NCBI RefSeq assembly: GCF_006716355.1
Contig: NZ_VFOW01000001.1
Span: forward strand, 496,001 to 560,000
DNA from: Stackebrandtia endophytica
GTDB taxonomy: Bacteria; Actinomycetota; Actinomycetes; Mycobacteriales; Micromonosporaceae
Direction: 5' to 3'
Length of the DNA stretch: 64,000 nucleotides
Positions 57,101 through 64,000 of this stretch are shown piece by piece (positions within the stretch are counted from its first letter, which is position 1; each line of letters begins with the position of its first letter). Position numbers and translations under genes: made by a program. Below the pieces are notes generated by a model. That model worked only from the letters and a program-made list of their open reading frames with translations. It did not search any database and was not told where the DNA came from.

Positions 57101-58143
57101 GCCAGGCGAATCGGATCGCCGCGGCGCTGGATGTGGCGCGAGTCGATCATCCCGAGTTGGACGGATTCTTCGACCCAGACCGCGACGAGCCGTTCTTCGT
57201 GAAGAACCTTGAACGGGTACAGGGTGACGAACGTGACGACATCGTGCTGTCCCTGGGATACGCGACCCGCACCGACGGTCGCCCCAGACACCAGTTCGGA
57301 CCGTTGAATCAGGAGGGTGGCCACCGCCGGTTGAACGTGGCGATCACACGGGCGAAACGGTCGATGACCGTGGTGAGCGGCTTCACCGCCGACGATCTGG
57401 ACCCGACGAAGCTCACCGCGCGAGGCCCTCAACTGCTACGCGACTTCCTCGCCTATGTCGAATCCGGCGGCCGAAAGTCCACAACGGAATCAGTCGATAC
57501 CTTGCCGCTCAACGCCTTTGAACGCGATGTCCGAGATCGGTTGGAGGCCGCCGAGATCCCCACCATCGCCCGGTACGGTGCCGGCCGCCACCGCATCGAT
57601 CTGGCGGTGACGCATCCGCGTGACGCCACCAAGATGGTGCTGGCGATCGAGGTCGACGGCGTGGACACCACCGGTTCGCTGGACATCCGAGACCGAGACC
57701 GGTTGCGTCGGCAAGTGTTGACCGACCTGGGCTGGGCGGTTCATCGCATCTGGCCACCGGATTGGTTCGCCGATCCGGAAGCCGAGGTTTTGAAGGCCCG
57801 ACGCGCCTACAACGCCGCCGTGATAGCCGCCGAAACCGTCACCTCGACCACCACGCCGGCCGCGGTCACGCCCAAGCCTCGAACCGAGCAGCAGACGAAT
57901 CGGGCAGCCACCAAACCCGAGTCCCGTTCGGACTGTCCGATAACGACGGGCCGCAAGAGCATCCGCAACTACTCGCCGGGCGAACTGGTGCGGTTGCTGC
58001 AGTGGATCCGAAACGACCAGCGACTGCGCACCGAGGACGAGTTGCTGCGCGAGGCCATCCGTGTACTGGGGTTCAGCCGACGGGGCCCGCGCATCGTGGA
58101 GGCACTGTCGAAGGCGATCGCCGCGACCCGGTCGACGGTGTGA
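54157..58143 (+). CDS. DUF4011/DUF3320 SF1 helicase with Vsr/MTES_1575-type nuclease
   Basis: A giant 1,328-residue protein. The N-terminal DUF4011 signature (WQSNLIDVSRRNPLLYF) is followed by GPPGTGKSQTITNLIA (Walker A, about 293) and DEASQIRVPD with GDPLQLPPT (Walker B and motif III, about 827-850). The C-terminal helicase half includes VQGDERDDI and NVAITRAK. A restriction-like nuclease with HRIDLAV and LAIEVDG (catalytic D...ExD, about 1150-1170) precedes the DUF3320 end (YSPGELVRLLQW). Such proteins are found in defence islands. ATG 54157 was chosen because family similarity starts there; the longer start at 54052 has a better ribosome-binding site. Confidence 0.9.
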   Translation: MVSNTEPGSRSARVHAAIRNWQSNLIDVSRRNPLLYFKDLSAATLDLATTTPEVLSSLVKGTPQRMADLIGDEQDERLTTEVARRLLAVYRKVTALNEERGIKAGYLALGMATWRDPGFRPAAPILLYPIDIVPTGSRLTDFRLEVDDDPAVNPVLLEYLAGHRGVDVHTGQFPIPTDANPDSLLSLVSRQLWRAANERVPGFSIQRRQVIGAFSYTKLPMVDDLREATRLLVDHDVIAAIAGDSAAQQSLRSAQDTEPYTRTPADEYLVLDADSSQSAAINAAATSSLVVKGPPGTGKSQTITNLIATLIADGQRVLFVAEKRAAIDVVLRRLAEVGLSDLVMDAHDGAKARHRIIDRLREALEQAGNTGKPKVKRLHDRLTIAGDTLTGYRELMFAPREPWGRSVFDAHCALLEPTDVSDVDVVLSDETLARLDPLTADSIRDRLREYADLGGFVLRPADTVWFDAHLGAPTETSEALEVVDGLVEALPSLIEATGRIATLTRTDRATTLAEYSRVIRLLAAVAETEKVFDELIWSAPLSDWIAATGGRRWRNDHGVSMSWLRRRKLRGRAQALAKVPIRPGELLHQRLSDAAEQLAQWHELTVDGQVPFAPETLAEEVELLQRVRHHTDRLAALFPEADVDAMPLPALTLWVKDLAADRTQVSLIGRLRQLRNRLTDDGLADVLTVIARHAGDADQALTIFERCFATSLIAQVAKTDDRFHRHRGEVLHAARENFVAADRAHLALNPKRVRRAAAEHLFAARDEHPLQETFLKKQLARRRRQAPLRTLFEQAEDVLTALTPCVVMSPLVVSQQLPARRMFDVVIFDEASQIRVPDAIPGIMRADRIVVAGDPLQLPPTAFFTSTEEEVEEDVDDLAVASGMESILESMDVLLPARTLTWHYRSRDEALIDFANRQIYDGRLITFAGRDPSGALRHIHCVDGDRGGTESANEVAQVVELVIEHAQNRPDRSLGVIAMGLRQANRIAAALDVARVDHPELDGFFDPDRDEPFFVKNLERVQGDERDDIVLSLGYATRTDGRPRHQFGPLNQEGGHRRLNVAITRAKRSMTVVSGFTADDLDPTKLTARGPQLLRDFLAYVESGGRKSTTESVDTLPLNAFERDVRDRLEAAEIPTIARYGAGRHRIDLAVTHPRDATKMVLAIEVDGVDTTGSLDIRDRDRLRRQVLTDLGWAVHRIWPPDWFADPEAEVLKARRAYNAAVIAAETVTSTTTPAAVTPKPRTEQQTNRAATKPESRSDCPITTGRKSIRNYSPGELVRLLQWIRNDQRLRTEDELLREAIRVLGFSRRGPRIVEALSKAIAATRSTV

Positions 58144-58167
58144 ACCGGGTCGACGACGACCGGGGTA

Positions 58168-59190
58168 TCACGCGAACATCGCGGCGACCTCGTCGTCGGT
58201 GACCGCCGAAACATCCCGGTGCTGCCACCGCGGGTGGTGATCCTTGTCGACGAGGACGGCGCGAACTCCCTCGGAGAAGTCGGGTCGGGCCGCGAACGCC
58301 TTCCCCAGGACCAGGTCCTGGGCGAATACCTCCGGCAGTGACATTCCGGCGGCACGACGCAACGCCACCAATGTCACCGCCACCGACAGCGGCGAGCGGG
58401 TCCCGATGAGTTTCGCGGTCTGACGGGCACGCGGGTCGTCGTGTGAGGCCAGAGCAGTCAGGATCGCGGCCGGGTCGTCACCTCGGTAGCAGTGGTCGAT
58501 CCAGTCGCGCCCGGTGGCGAGGTCCGCGATCGGTTTCTGCGGAGACACCAACGATTCCGGGGCTTCACCGGCCACCAACCGCTCTATGACCTCGTCAATG
58601 TCGCCGGAGTCGATGACGGTGTCCGCCAGGCCGCACAGCACCGCGTCGGCACCGTCCACCGGAGCCCCGGTCAACGCCATGTGGGTGCCCAGTTCGCCCG
58701 GCGCCCGTGACAGCAGGTACAGGCCTCCGACGTCGGGGAAGAACCCGATGGCGGTCTCCGGCATCGCGATGCGTGAACGTTCCGTCGTCAGCCGGATTGA
58801 GGCGTGGCTGGCGATTCCCACGCCTCCGCCCATGGTGACACCGTCCATGATGGCCACCACCGGCTTGGGGTAGTCGGCGATGTGAGCGTTGAGGGCGTAC
58901 TCGGCACTCCAGAACTCGCCGGGGTCGGTGGTGCCGTCAAGCAGGCCCTCCCGGATACGCCGCACGTCGCCACCGGCGCACAGGCCACGGTCACCAGCGC
59001 CCTGTATCGACACCACGGCCACCCGGTCATCGTTCTCCCAGGCCGACAGCTGGTGCCGCATCGCCTCGATCATGTCGAAGGTCAACGCGTTGATCGCCTT
59101 CGGCCGGTTCAACAGGATGAGGCCGAGCCGGTCTCGACGGTCGAAGAGCACTTCATCGGTTCCGGTGGCACCGGGCTGAAACGTCACCAT
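58168..59190 (-). CDS. 3-hydroxyisobutyryl-CoA hydrolase-like enoyl-CoA hydratase family protein
   Basis: A 340-residue member of the crotonase superfamily in the 3-hydroxyisobutyryl-CoA hydrolase group, which acts in valine breakdown. RPKAINALTFDMI starts the fold; GAGDRGLCAGGDVRRI holds the oxyanion loop; PETAIGFFPDVGGLYLLSR has the catalytic Glu. ATG 59190 has AAGGAG 4 nt upstream; the 10-residue longer start is less likely. No valine pathway genes are nearby, so substrate is assigned by family. Confidence 0.87.
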   Translation of the reverse strand: MVTFQPGATGTDEVLFDRRDRLGLILLNRPKAINALTFDMIEAMRHQLSAWENDDRVAVVSIQGAGDRGLCAGGDVRRIREGLLDGTTDPGEFWSAEYALNAHIADYPKPVVAIMDGVTMGGGVGIASHASIRLTTERSRIAMPETAIGFFPDVGGLYLLSRAPGELGTHMALTGAPVDGADAVLCGLADTVIDSGDIDEVIERLVAGEAPESLVSPQKPIADLATGRDWIDHCYRGDDPAAILTALASHDDPRARQTAKLIGTRSPLSVAVTLVALRRAAGMSLPEVFAQDLVLGKAFAARPDFSEGVRAVLVDKDHHPRWQHRDVSAVTDDEVAAMFA

Positions 59191-59242
59191 TGACTCCTTC
59201 ACGACGGGGCGAAGGTACACGGTATCGACCCAGCCGGTGGCG

Positions 59243-59629
59243 TCAGCGAGCCGGTGAGTGCATGGGCAGCAGCCTCACCGCCTGATCGGGAGTCAGGTCG
59301 ACCGAGCGCGCCACGACCACACCGTCGACGACCAGCGTCTGTGGTGTGGTCGCGCGAACGGCCACCGCCACCGCCCGTATCCGATGGTGTCCGGCCCGCC
59401 GCGCGTCGCGGTACACGGCCGGGATGAGGAACAGCGAGTTTCGCGGGTCCACCAGTTGCACGTCGACACCGATGGGCACCGCCTTCTTCACCGCCAGGTA
59501 GACCGCGGCCCAACGGGAGCACTCCTCATCGGGTGGCGCGGCCTTCTCCCCGAGGGCTTCGACCGAGGCGGCACAGCAGCCTCCTGCGACATGAGATCGC
59601 CACGCACCGATCACCAGGACTCGTTTCAC
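59243..59629 (-). CDS. Hypothetical protein downstream of cstA
   Basis: The 128-residue protein is unrecognised. It has an N-terminal beta strand with cysteines (VLVIGAWRSHVAGGCCAAS), a middle helix and VPIGVDVQLVDPRNSLFLIPAVY, suggesting a thioredoxin-like alpha/beta fold. GTG 59629 has GAGGGAG 2 nt upstream and lies 25 nt after cstA, so the two are probably co-transcribed. Small partner proteins are known near CstA transporters, but this is not the YbdD type. Confidence 0.6.
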   Translation of the reverse strand: MKRVLVIGAWRSHVAGGCCAASVEALGEKAAPPDEECSRWAAVYLAVKKAVPIGVDVQLVDPRNSLFLIPAVYRDARRAGHHRIRAVAVAVRATTPQTLVVDGVVVARSVDLTPDQAVRLLPMHSPAR

Positions 59630-59654
59630 ACCTGCTCCCTCGGTTGTTTCGGGC

Positions 59655-61403
59655 TCATGGTGTCTCCGTGGATTCAGCGGCCACCGGTGTGTCGTCGTCG
59701 GAGTCCGTCGACGGGTCGACCATGCGGGACCGGTAGGCCGACCGCAGTGCGATCGCCGCCTCCACGATCAGCCACATCGCCAGGATGAAGATGATTCCGT
59801 CCAGCGGCGCGAGGACCCATTCGGATGCCTCGATGAAGTTGATCAGGTTGACGATCAGCGCCCACGAGGTCATGACCAGGAGGAATACCAAGGGCACCAG
59901 GATGACCGTGGGGTTGCGGCGGCGCTTGGTCACCCACACCGCGATGACGGCCAACGCCAAACCGGCCGTCAGTTGGTTGGTCGTTCCGAACAGCTGCCAC
60001 AGAACGCCGAAGGTGTAACCGGCCTCCCCGCCGCCGGGCAGTAGTGCCATCGCCAACGGAACGGCGACGGCGATGAGGCTGGCGAGTGTGAGATTTCGAG
60101 CCACCGGCCGCCACCGCACGATCTCGGCGATCTCCTGGACCACATACCGCTGAAGGCGGATACCGGTGTCCATGGTGGTGGCCGCGAACGAGATGACGAC
60201 CACGGCGGCGAAGATGATCGCCAGGTCCAGCGGGATTCCCAGGTTGGCGGCGAACGCGGCGACACCGTTGACGAAGTTGTTGGTCGCGCCCCCTGAGGCG
60301 GTCGCGAAGTCCGGGTACAGGGCGTGCCACTCGACCTGGGTGGCGACCACACCGGCGGTGACGGCCAGGACCGAGCCCATTGCCAGGCTGCCCTCTCCCA
60401 GGGCGCCCATGTATCCGACGTAACGTGCGTCGGGTTCCCTGTCGATCTGTTTGGCGGTGGTTCCGGAGGAGACCAGCGCGTGGAAGCCCGATATCGCTCC
60501 ACAGGCGACCGTGATGAACAGGAACGGGAAGATGCTGGGCGATCCGTCGGGGACGTCGTTGAACATCGGGGCCACGATCGTGTTCATCCCGACCAGAACG
60601 CCGGCGAAGATGATTCCCAACGCGATGAACAACTGGTGTGAGTTGATGTAGTCGCGCGGTTGGAGCAGGACCCACACCGGCAGTCTGGCGGCGATGAACG
60701 TATAGACGAACAGGATGATGATCCACAGGTCGCGTGGTTGGGCGAATCCGAGACCGTCGGCCAGCGGTGTGATGTCCACCGGGTAGAGGTTGCCGACCCA
60801 TATCAGCAGGTACAGACCGATGACGCCCACGATGGACGGCACCAGGGCTGCGGTGCGTTTGCGGTAGATGTACTGGCCGATGGCGATGGCCAACGGGATC
60901 TCCACGAAGATGGGGATGACGGCACCGGGGTTGGCGACCAGCAGATTGCTGATCACGACGGCGAAGACTGCGTTGACCAGGGTCAACAAAAAGAAGATGA
61001 TCAGCAGGAAGAGCGCTCTGGCGCGTTTGCTGACCACCTCTTTGGCGAGCGTTCCGATGCTCTTCGCCTTATGTCGCATCGATACCGCGATGGCTCCCAG
61101 GTCGTGGGCGCCGGCGGCGAAGATCGTGCCCAACACGATCCACAGCAGGGCCGGCCCCCAACCCCAGAACACCGCGATCGCGGGCCCGACGATCGGGGCG
61201 GCGCCCGCCACCGAGGTGAAGTGGTGACCGAACACCACGTGCTTGTTGGTGGGGACGAAGTCGACCCCGTCGTTGAAGCGGTGAGCGGGAGTTATGAAGT
61301 CGGTATCGAGCCCGTATACCCGGTTGGCGAGGTAACGGGAATAGTAGAGATATCCGAGCGCGAAGGTGGCGAGAACGGTGACGGCGACGACGATGGCTGG
61401 CAC
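59655..61403 (-). CDS. cstA: Carbon starvation protein CstA
   Basis: CstA-family transporter, known in other bacteria to import pyruvate or peptides under starvation. The 582-residue protein starts with a short hydrophobic helix, then YLYYSRYLANRVYGLD and FTSVAGAAPIVGPAIAVFWGW, both strongly conserved. About 14-16 membrane helices follow, ending in an acidic tail. GTG 61403 has GGAG 7 nt before. The upstream region carries TATATT (-10) and a 13-nt inverted repeat. Confidence 0.94.
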   Translation of the reverse strand: MPAIVVAVTVLATFALGYLYYSRYLANRVYGLDTDFITPAHRFNDGVDFVPTNKHVVFGHHFTSVAGAAPIVGPAIAVFWGWGPALLWIVLGTIFAAGAHDLGAIAVSMRHKAKSIGTLAKEVVSKRARALFLLIIFFLLTLVNAVFAVVISNLLVANPGAVIPIFVEIPLAIAIGQYIYRKRTAALVPSIVGVIGLYLLIWVGNLYPVDITPLADGLGFAQPRDLWIIILFVYTFIAARLPVWVLLQPRDYINSHQLFIALGIIFAGVLVGMNTIVAPMFNDVPDGSPSIFPFLFITVACGAISGFHALVSSGTTAKQIDREPDARYVGYMGALGEGSLAMGSVLAVTAGVVATQVEWHALYPDFATASGGATNNFVNGVAAFAANLGIPLDLAIIFAAVVVISFAATTMDTGIRLQRYVVQEIAEIVRWRPVARNLTLASLIAVAVPLAMALLPGGGEAGYTFGVLWQLFGTTNQLTAGLALAVIAVWVTKRRRNPTVILVPLVFLLVMTSWALIVNLINFIEASEWVLAPLDGIIFILAMWLIVEAAIALRSAYRSRMVDPSTDSDDDTPVAAESTETP

Positions 61404-61457
61404 GAGGATCTCCGCTCATCGAGGGTTCGACAGGCTGACCTTTGTTCACGCGACAGT

Positions 61458-61479
61458 AATATAGATCACATTTGATGTG
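61458..61479 (-). promoter_or_regulatory. cstA promoter with 13-nt inverted repeat
   Basis: On the minus strand TATATT (61458-61463) is the likely -10. CACAT-TTG-ATGTG (61467-61479), a perfect inverted repeat, lies just upstream of it within the spacer. An adjacent TGTGA is a CRP-like half site, but the arrangement is not the canonical TGTGA-N6-TCACA. A repressor site is equally possible. Confidence 0.45.
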
Positions 61480-61512
61480 CAATAGCCGATTTCAACGGGA
61501 GACAACCCCTCG

Positions 61513-62295
61513 ATGGTGACCGATACGTGGCCGAAACTGATCGATGCCGCCGCCGTATGCGAGGTGCTGTGGCGGACGCCCGACGGTTCCCCGCACGCCA
61601 TCGCCGCCACTCCCCTTTTGTGGCGGGACAAGCCGAGCCTGTGCTTCACCTATGCCCGGGCTGACACCGCGCGCAGCATCGCCGGCGCCGACTCGGTGAC
61701 CATCGTCTTGTCCGACCCGAGGCTGTCGGGCGGAGCGTGGGGCCCGGTCGCGATCACCGGGCGCCCCCACCTGACCGAGGACACCTCCGGCGACCAGTTC
61801 TCCGGCAGCCTGCTGTTGCAGGAACTGCGTAAGTATCCACCGTCGCGGGCGCTGGCCGATTCACCGCTGCTGCGACGCGAACACTGGTGGTACGTGCTGC
61901 GGCTGATCATCACCGTCGAGCCCACGTGGTTCACGCCGGTGACGCCCCGTCAGGACGGCACCGGCGCGGTGATGGCGACGTTCGGCCACGGGATACAGGT
62001 CGCCACGGTAACCGCACCACCCGAAGACCGCAGGGTCACCCCGCTAATGTCCCTCTCACGGCAACCGCTCCCCGCGCCCGGGCCCGCCGTGGTGCTACAA
62101 CACGACTTCAGCGTGCCCGACCGGGAACTCGAGAGTTCGCTGGTCACCACCGGCGACTGGGACGGCGAACTGTTCACCGTCACGGCGCGACGTGGCGCCG
62201 CGCAACTACCCGGTCCGCCGGGCCTTCTGGCGCGGATGCGCAGTCAGTACCGACTATCCCGGGACTGTCGTAGGGCGCTCGCCGACATCGGATGA
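61513..62295 (+). CDS. FMN-binding split-barrel (pyridoxamine oxidase-like) protein
   Basis: This 260-residue protein has an N-terminal split-barrel half resembling pyridoxamine-5'-phosphate-oxidase-like flavoproteins: EVLWRTPDGSPHAIAATPLLW followed by ADSVTIVLSDPRL and WGPVAITGRPHL. The C-terminal about 110 residues are poorly defined. Flavin or F420 binding is likely but not shown. It is divergent from cstA with ATG 61513 preceded by GGGAG. It overlaps the GATase gene end by 42 nt convergently. Confidence 0.72.
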   Translation: MVTDTWPKLIDAAAVCEVLWRTPDGSPHAIAATPLLWRDKPSLCFTYARADTARSIAGADSVTIVLSDPRLSGGAWGPVAITGRPHLTEDTSGDQFSGSLLLQELRKYPPSRALADSPLLRREHWWYVLRLIITVEPTWFTPVTPRQDGTGAVMATFGHGIQVATVTAPPEDRRVTPLMSLSRQPLPAPGPAVVLQHDFSVPDRELESSLVTTGDWDGELFTVTARRGAAQLPGPPGLLARMRSQYRLSRDCRRALADIG

Positions 62296-63015
62296 ACCGG
62301 CCCGGGCGCCACCATCCGAGATCGTCGCGGCGAACCGCGTGACCATGGTTCGCCACACCGGCGTCGACACCGGTTCGTCGGCGACCGCGGTGGCGTGAAG
62401 CTGCGTGCGGTCGAACCCTTGCGCCGCAAGACGTTCAGTATCCCAGGTCAGGATCCGGTCGGCGGTGATCTCGGGGTGGAACTGCAATCCCCACGCGACC
62501 GGGCCCACCCGGAACGCCTGGTAGGGGCACCGGTCGGTTTGCGCCAGCCACACCGCTTCGGGTGGCAGTTCGGTGATGGCATCCACGTGGTGCTCGATCC
62601 CCGGAACCGTCTGCGGCAGCCCGTCGAACAGGGCGTCGCCACCGCATTCGGAGCGAAGCGTGATCGGGGTGCTGCCGTTCTCGGGGGCTCCGACTTCACC
62701 GGTGACGACGCCACCGGCCACATGGGCGAGAAGTTGGCCGCCCAGGCAGATGCCCAGTACCGGCGTCTTCTCCCGCAACGCCTGCTCCACCAGGGAACGG
62801 GTGGCGGGCAGCCAGGGGGCGCGGTCGTCGGCGTCGGGAAGGTAACCGCCGCCCAACACCACCAAGCCGTCGGCGTCGAGCTGTTCGGGCAGCGTGGTTT
62901 CGAATCCCTTGAGGATCTCCACGTCCAGGCCGGCGTCGGTCAGCCAGGTTTCCAACCGTCGCGGGCCGCCGCTGGGAGTGTTCTGAATGATCAATACGCG
63001 TTTGGGGGTCGTCAC
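62254..63015 (-). CDS. Class I glutamine amidotransferase-like protein
   Basis: A 253-residue stand-alone GATase I, with the nucleophile LGICLGGQLLAH and catalytic His-x-Glu in GLQFHPEITA. It begins VTTPKRVLIIQNTPSGGP. Stand-alone members often process gamma-glutamyl compounds or act with small-molecule ligases. GTG 63015 is 6 nt after TACGTT. A TTGTCGG lies 11 nt before TACGTT, one base off the spacing seen at recN. Confidence 0.88.
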   Translation of the reverse strand: MTTPKRVLIIQNTPSGGPRRLETWLTDAGLDVEILKGFETTLPEQLDADGLVVLGGGYLPDADDRAPWLPATRSLVEQALREKTPVLGICLGGQLLAHVAGGVVTGEVGAPENGSTPITLRSECGGDALFDGLPQTVPGIEHHVDAITELPPEAVWLAQTDRCPYQAFRVGPVAWGLQFHPEITADRILTWDTERLAAQGFDRTQLHATAVADEPVSTPVWRTMVTRFAATISDGGARAGSSDVGERPTTVPG

Positions 63016-63021
63016 CAAGAC

Positions 63022-63044
63022 AACGTATCGTCTCGCCGCCGACA
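63022..63044 (-). promoter_or_regulatory. GATase promoter, near-match to the PafBC-type motif
   Basis: TGTCGG (63039-63044), 11 nt rather than 10, TACGTT (63022-63027), 6 nt, GTG 63015. Included as a near-match only. Confidence 0.35.
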
Positions 63045-63118
63045 ATGCGACCGGTGCGGCGGCGTCGACACTCCGAGGCCGGGCACCGTGATCCACGATG
63101 GATCATTGGATGCTCGAT

Positions 63119-63154
63119 CGTCTGGTGGGCCGGAGGACACCGGCCCACCAGACG
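63119..63154. terminator. Terminator after arc
   Basis: CGTCTGGTGGGCCGG (63119-63133) pairs perfectly with 63140-63154 around a 6-nt loop, beginning 5 nt after the arc stop. It would end the arc transcript before the region separating it from dop. Confidence 0.8.
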
Positions 63155-63159
63155 ACGAG

Positions 63160-64000
63160 TTACAGGTACTGACCGGTGTTGTTCACCGTGTCGATGGAAC
63201 GACCGGATTCATCGCCCTTGCCGCCGGAGACCAGGGTGCGGATGTAGACGATCCGCTCGCCCTTCTTACCGGAGATGCGCGCCCAGTCGTCGGGGTTGGT
63301 CGTGTTGGGCAGGTCCTCGTTCTCACGGAACTCGTCCACACAGGCGTCCAACAGGTGGTGCAACCGGATACCGCGTTGACCGGAGTTCAGGAACTCCTTG
63401 ATGGCCATCTTCTTCGCGCGGTCCACGATGTTCTGGATCATGGCACCGGAGTTGAAGTCCTTGAAGTACAGGACCTCCTTGTCACCGTCGGCGTAGGTGA
63501 CCTCCAGGAAGCGGTTCTCCTCGGTCTCGGTGTACATCCGCTCGACGGCGGCCTGGATCATCTCCTGGACGCACGCCTCGCGGCTGCCTCCCTGCTCCTC
63601 GACGTCCTTGTCGTTGAGCGGCAGGTTCGTGGTGATGTACTTGGAGAAGATGTCCCGCGCCGACTCCGCGTCGGGGCGCTCGATCTTGATCTTGACATCC
63701 AGTCGGCCGGGCCGAAGGATCGCCGGGTCGATCATGTCCTCACGGTTGGAGGCACCGATGACGATGACGTTCTCCAAACCCTCGACACCGTCGATCTCCG
63801 ACAGCAGCTGCGGCACGATGGTGTTCTCCACATCGGAGGAGACACCCGAACCACGGGTACGGAACACCGAGTCCATCTCGTCGAAGAACACGATGACCGG
63901 CTGACCCTCGCTGGCCTTCTCACGAGCCCGCTGGAAGACCAACCGGATGTGCCGCTCGGTCTCACCGACGTACTTGTTCAACAGCTCCGGGCCCTTGATG
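63160..64000 (-). CDS. arc: Proteasome-associated AAA ATPase Arc/Mpa (5' part beyond window)
   Basis: Arc (Mpa in mycobacteria) unfolds pupylated proteins and feeds them to the 20S core. Only the C-terminal about 280 residues are present: the AAA module with [24 protein letters not shown] (Walker B), [17 protein letters not shown] (sensor 1 and arginine finger region) and the C-terminal GQYL that docks into the proteasome alpha ring. The gene continues past 64000. It is in the same orientation as dop-pup-prcBA-pafA but separated from dop by 31.6 kb. Confidence 0.97.
   Translation of the reverse strand, partial: IKGPELLNKYVGETERHIRLVFQRAREKASEGQPVIVFFDEMDSVFRTRGSGVSSDVENTIVPQLLSEIDGVEGLENVIVIGASNREDMIDPAILRPGRLDVKIKIERPDAESARDIFSKYITTNLPLNDKDVEEQGGSREACVQEMIQAAVERMYTETEENRFLEVTYADGDKEVLYFKDFNSGAMIQNIVDRAKKMAIKEFLNSGQRGIRLHHLLDACVDEFRENEDLPNTTNPDDWARISGKKGERIVYIRTLVSGGKGDESGRSIDTVNNTGQYL

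Overview
The window is high-GC actinobacterial chromosome. It carries a complete Pup-proteasome pathway, a mycothiol-dependent-type isomerase, DUF397 and DUF5753 proteins, an SCP2 protein and many GTG or leaderless starts. The mix suggests a Glycomycetaceae/Micromonosporaceae-like organism; that placement is an inference from gene content only. No tRNA, rRNA, CRISPR array or insertion sequence was found.

Region 1 (1-20,000), nearly all minus strand, is a conserved housekeeping block with the same order as Mycobacterium tuberculosis Rv1708-Rv1692: parA (cut by the left edge), ald, xerD, a NUDIX hydrolase, pyrG, steB/mctB, steA, recN, nadK, tlyA, two small proteins and a HAD phosphatase. Between pyrG and steB sits a tightly overlapping four-gene block: a phosphatase-like membrane protein, a GT4 glycosyltransferase, a MurJ-type flippase and a MraY/WecA-type transferase. 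It looks like a dedicated lipid-linked glycan pathway.

Region 2 (20,000-31,600) is the Tat/Paf/proteasome neighbourhood: tatC, tatA, pafC, pafB, a divergent DUF3866 gene, two small genes, pafA, prcA, prcB, pup and dop. Arc, the proteasome ATPase that normally lies near dop, appears only at the right edge (63,160 onward), about 31.6 kb away.

Region 3 (31,600-63,120) separates dop from arc. It has mixed strands and accessory character: galE, two methyltransferases, a Tat-exported serine hydrolase, a GNAT, DUF805, a TGT-like barrel protein, MazG, a Tat-exported PG-binding/M15 peptidase, a DUF2075 nuclease-helicase, TetR and XRE/DUF397 regulatory units, an S9 peptidase, a Cys/His-repeat protein, an LRR protein, a giant DUF4011/DUF3320 helicase-nuclease, an enoyl-CoA hydratase family hydrolase, cstA and a GATase. 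Three AT-richer gaps (about 35.9-36.1, 39.0-39.4 and 42.1-42.35 kb) suggest patchwork acquisition.

The most interesting regulatory signal is a repeated promoter: TGTCGG, exactly 10 nt, then TAnnnT. It precedes recN, pafA, an alpha/beta hydrolase and the LRR gene. It closely resembles the LexA-independent DNA-damage promoter recognised by PafBC, and pafB and pafC lie in this window. More broadly, at least 14 genes carry a -10-like TAnnnT 6-9 nt before the start codon, which points to widespread leaderless transcription. Near-perfect hairpins mark several operon ends.
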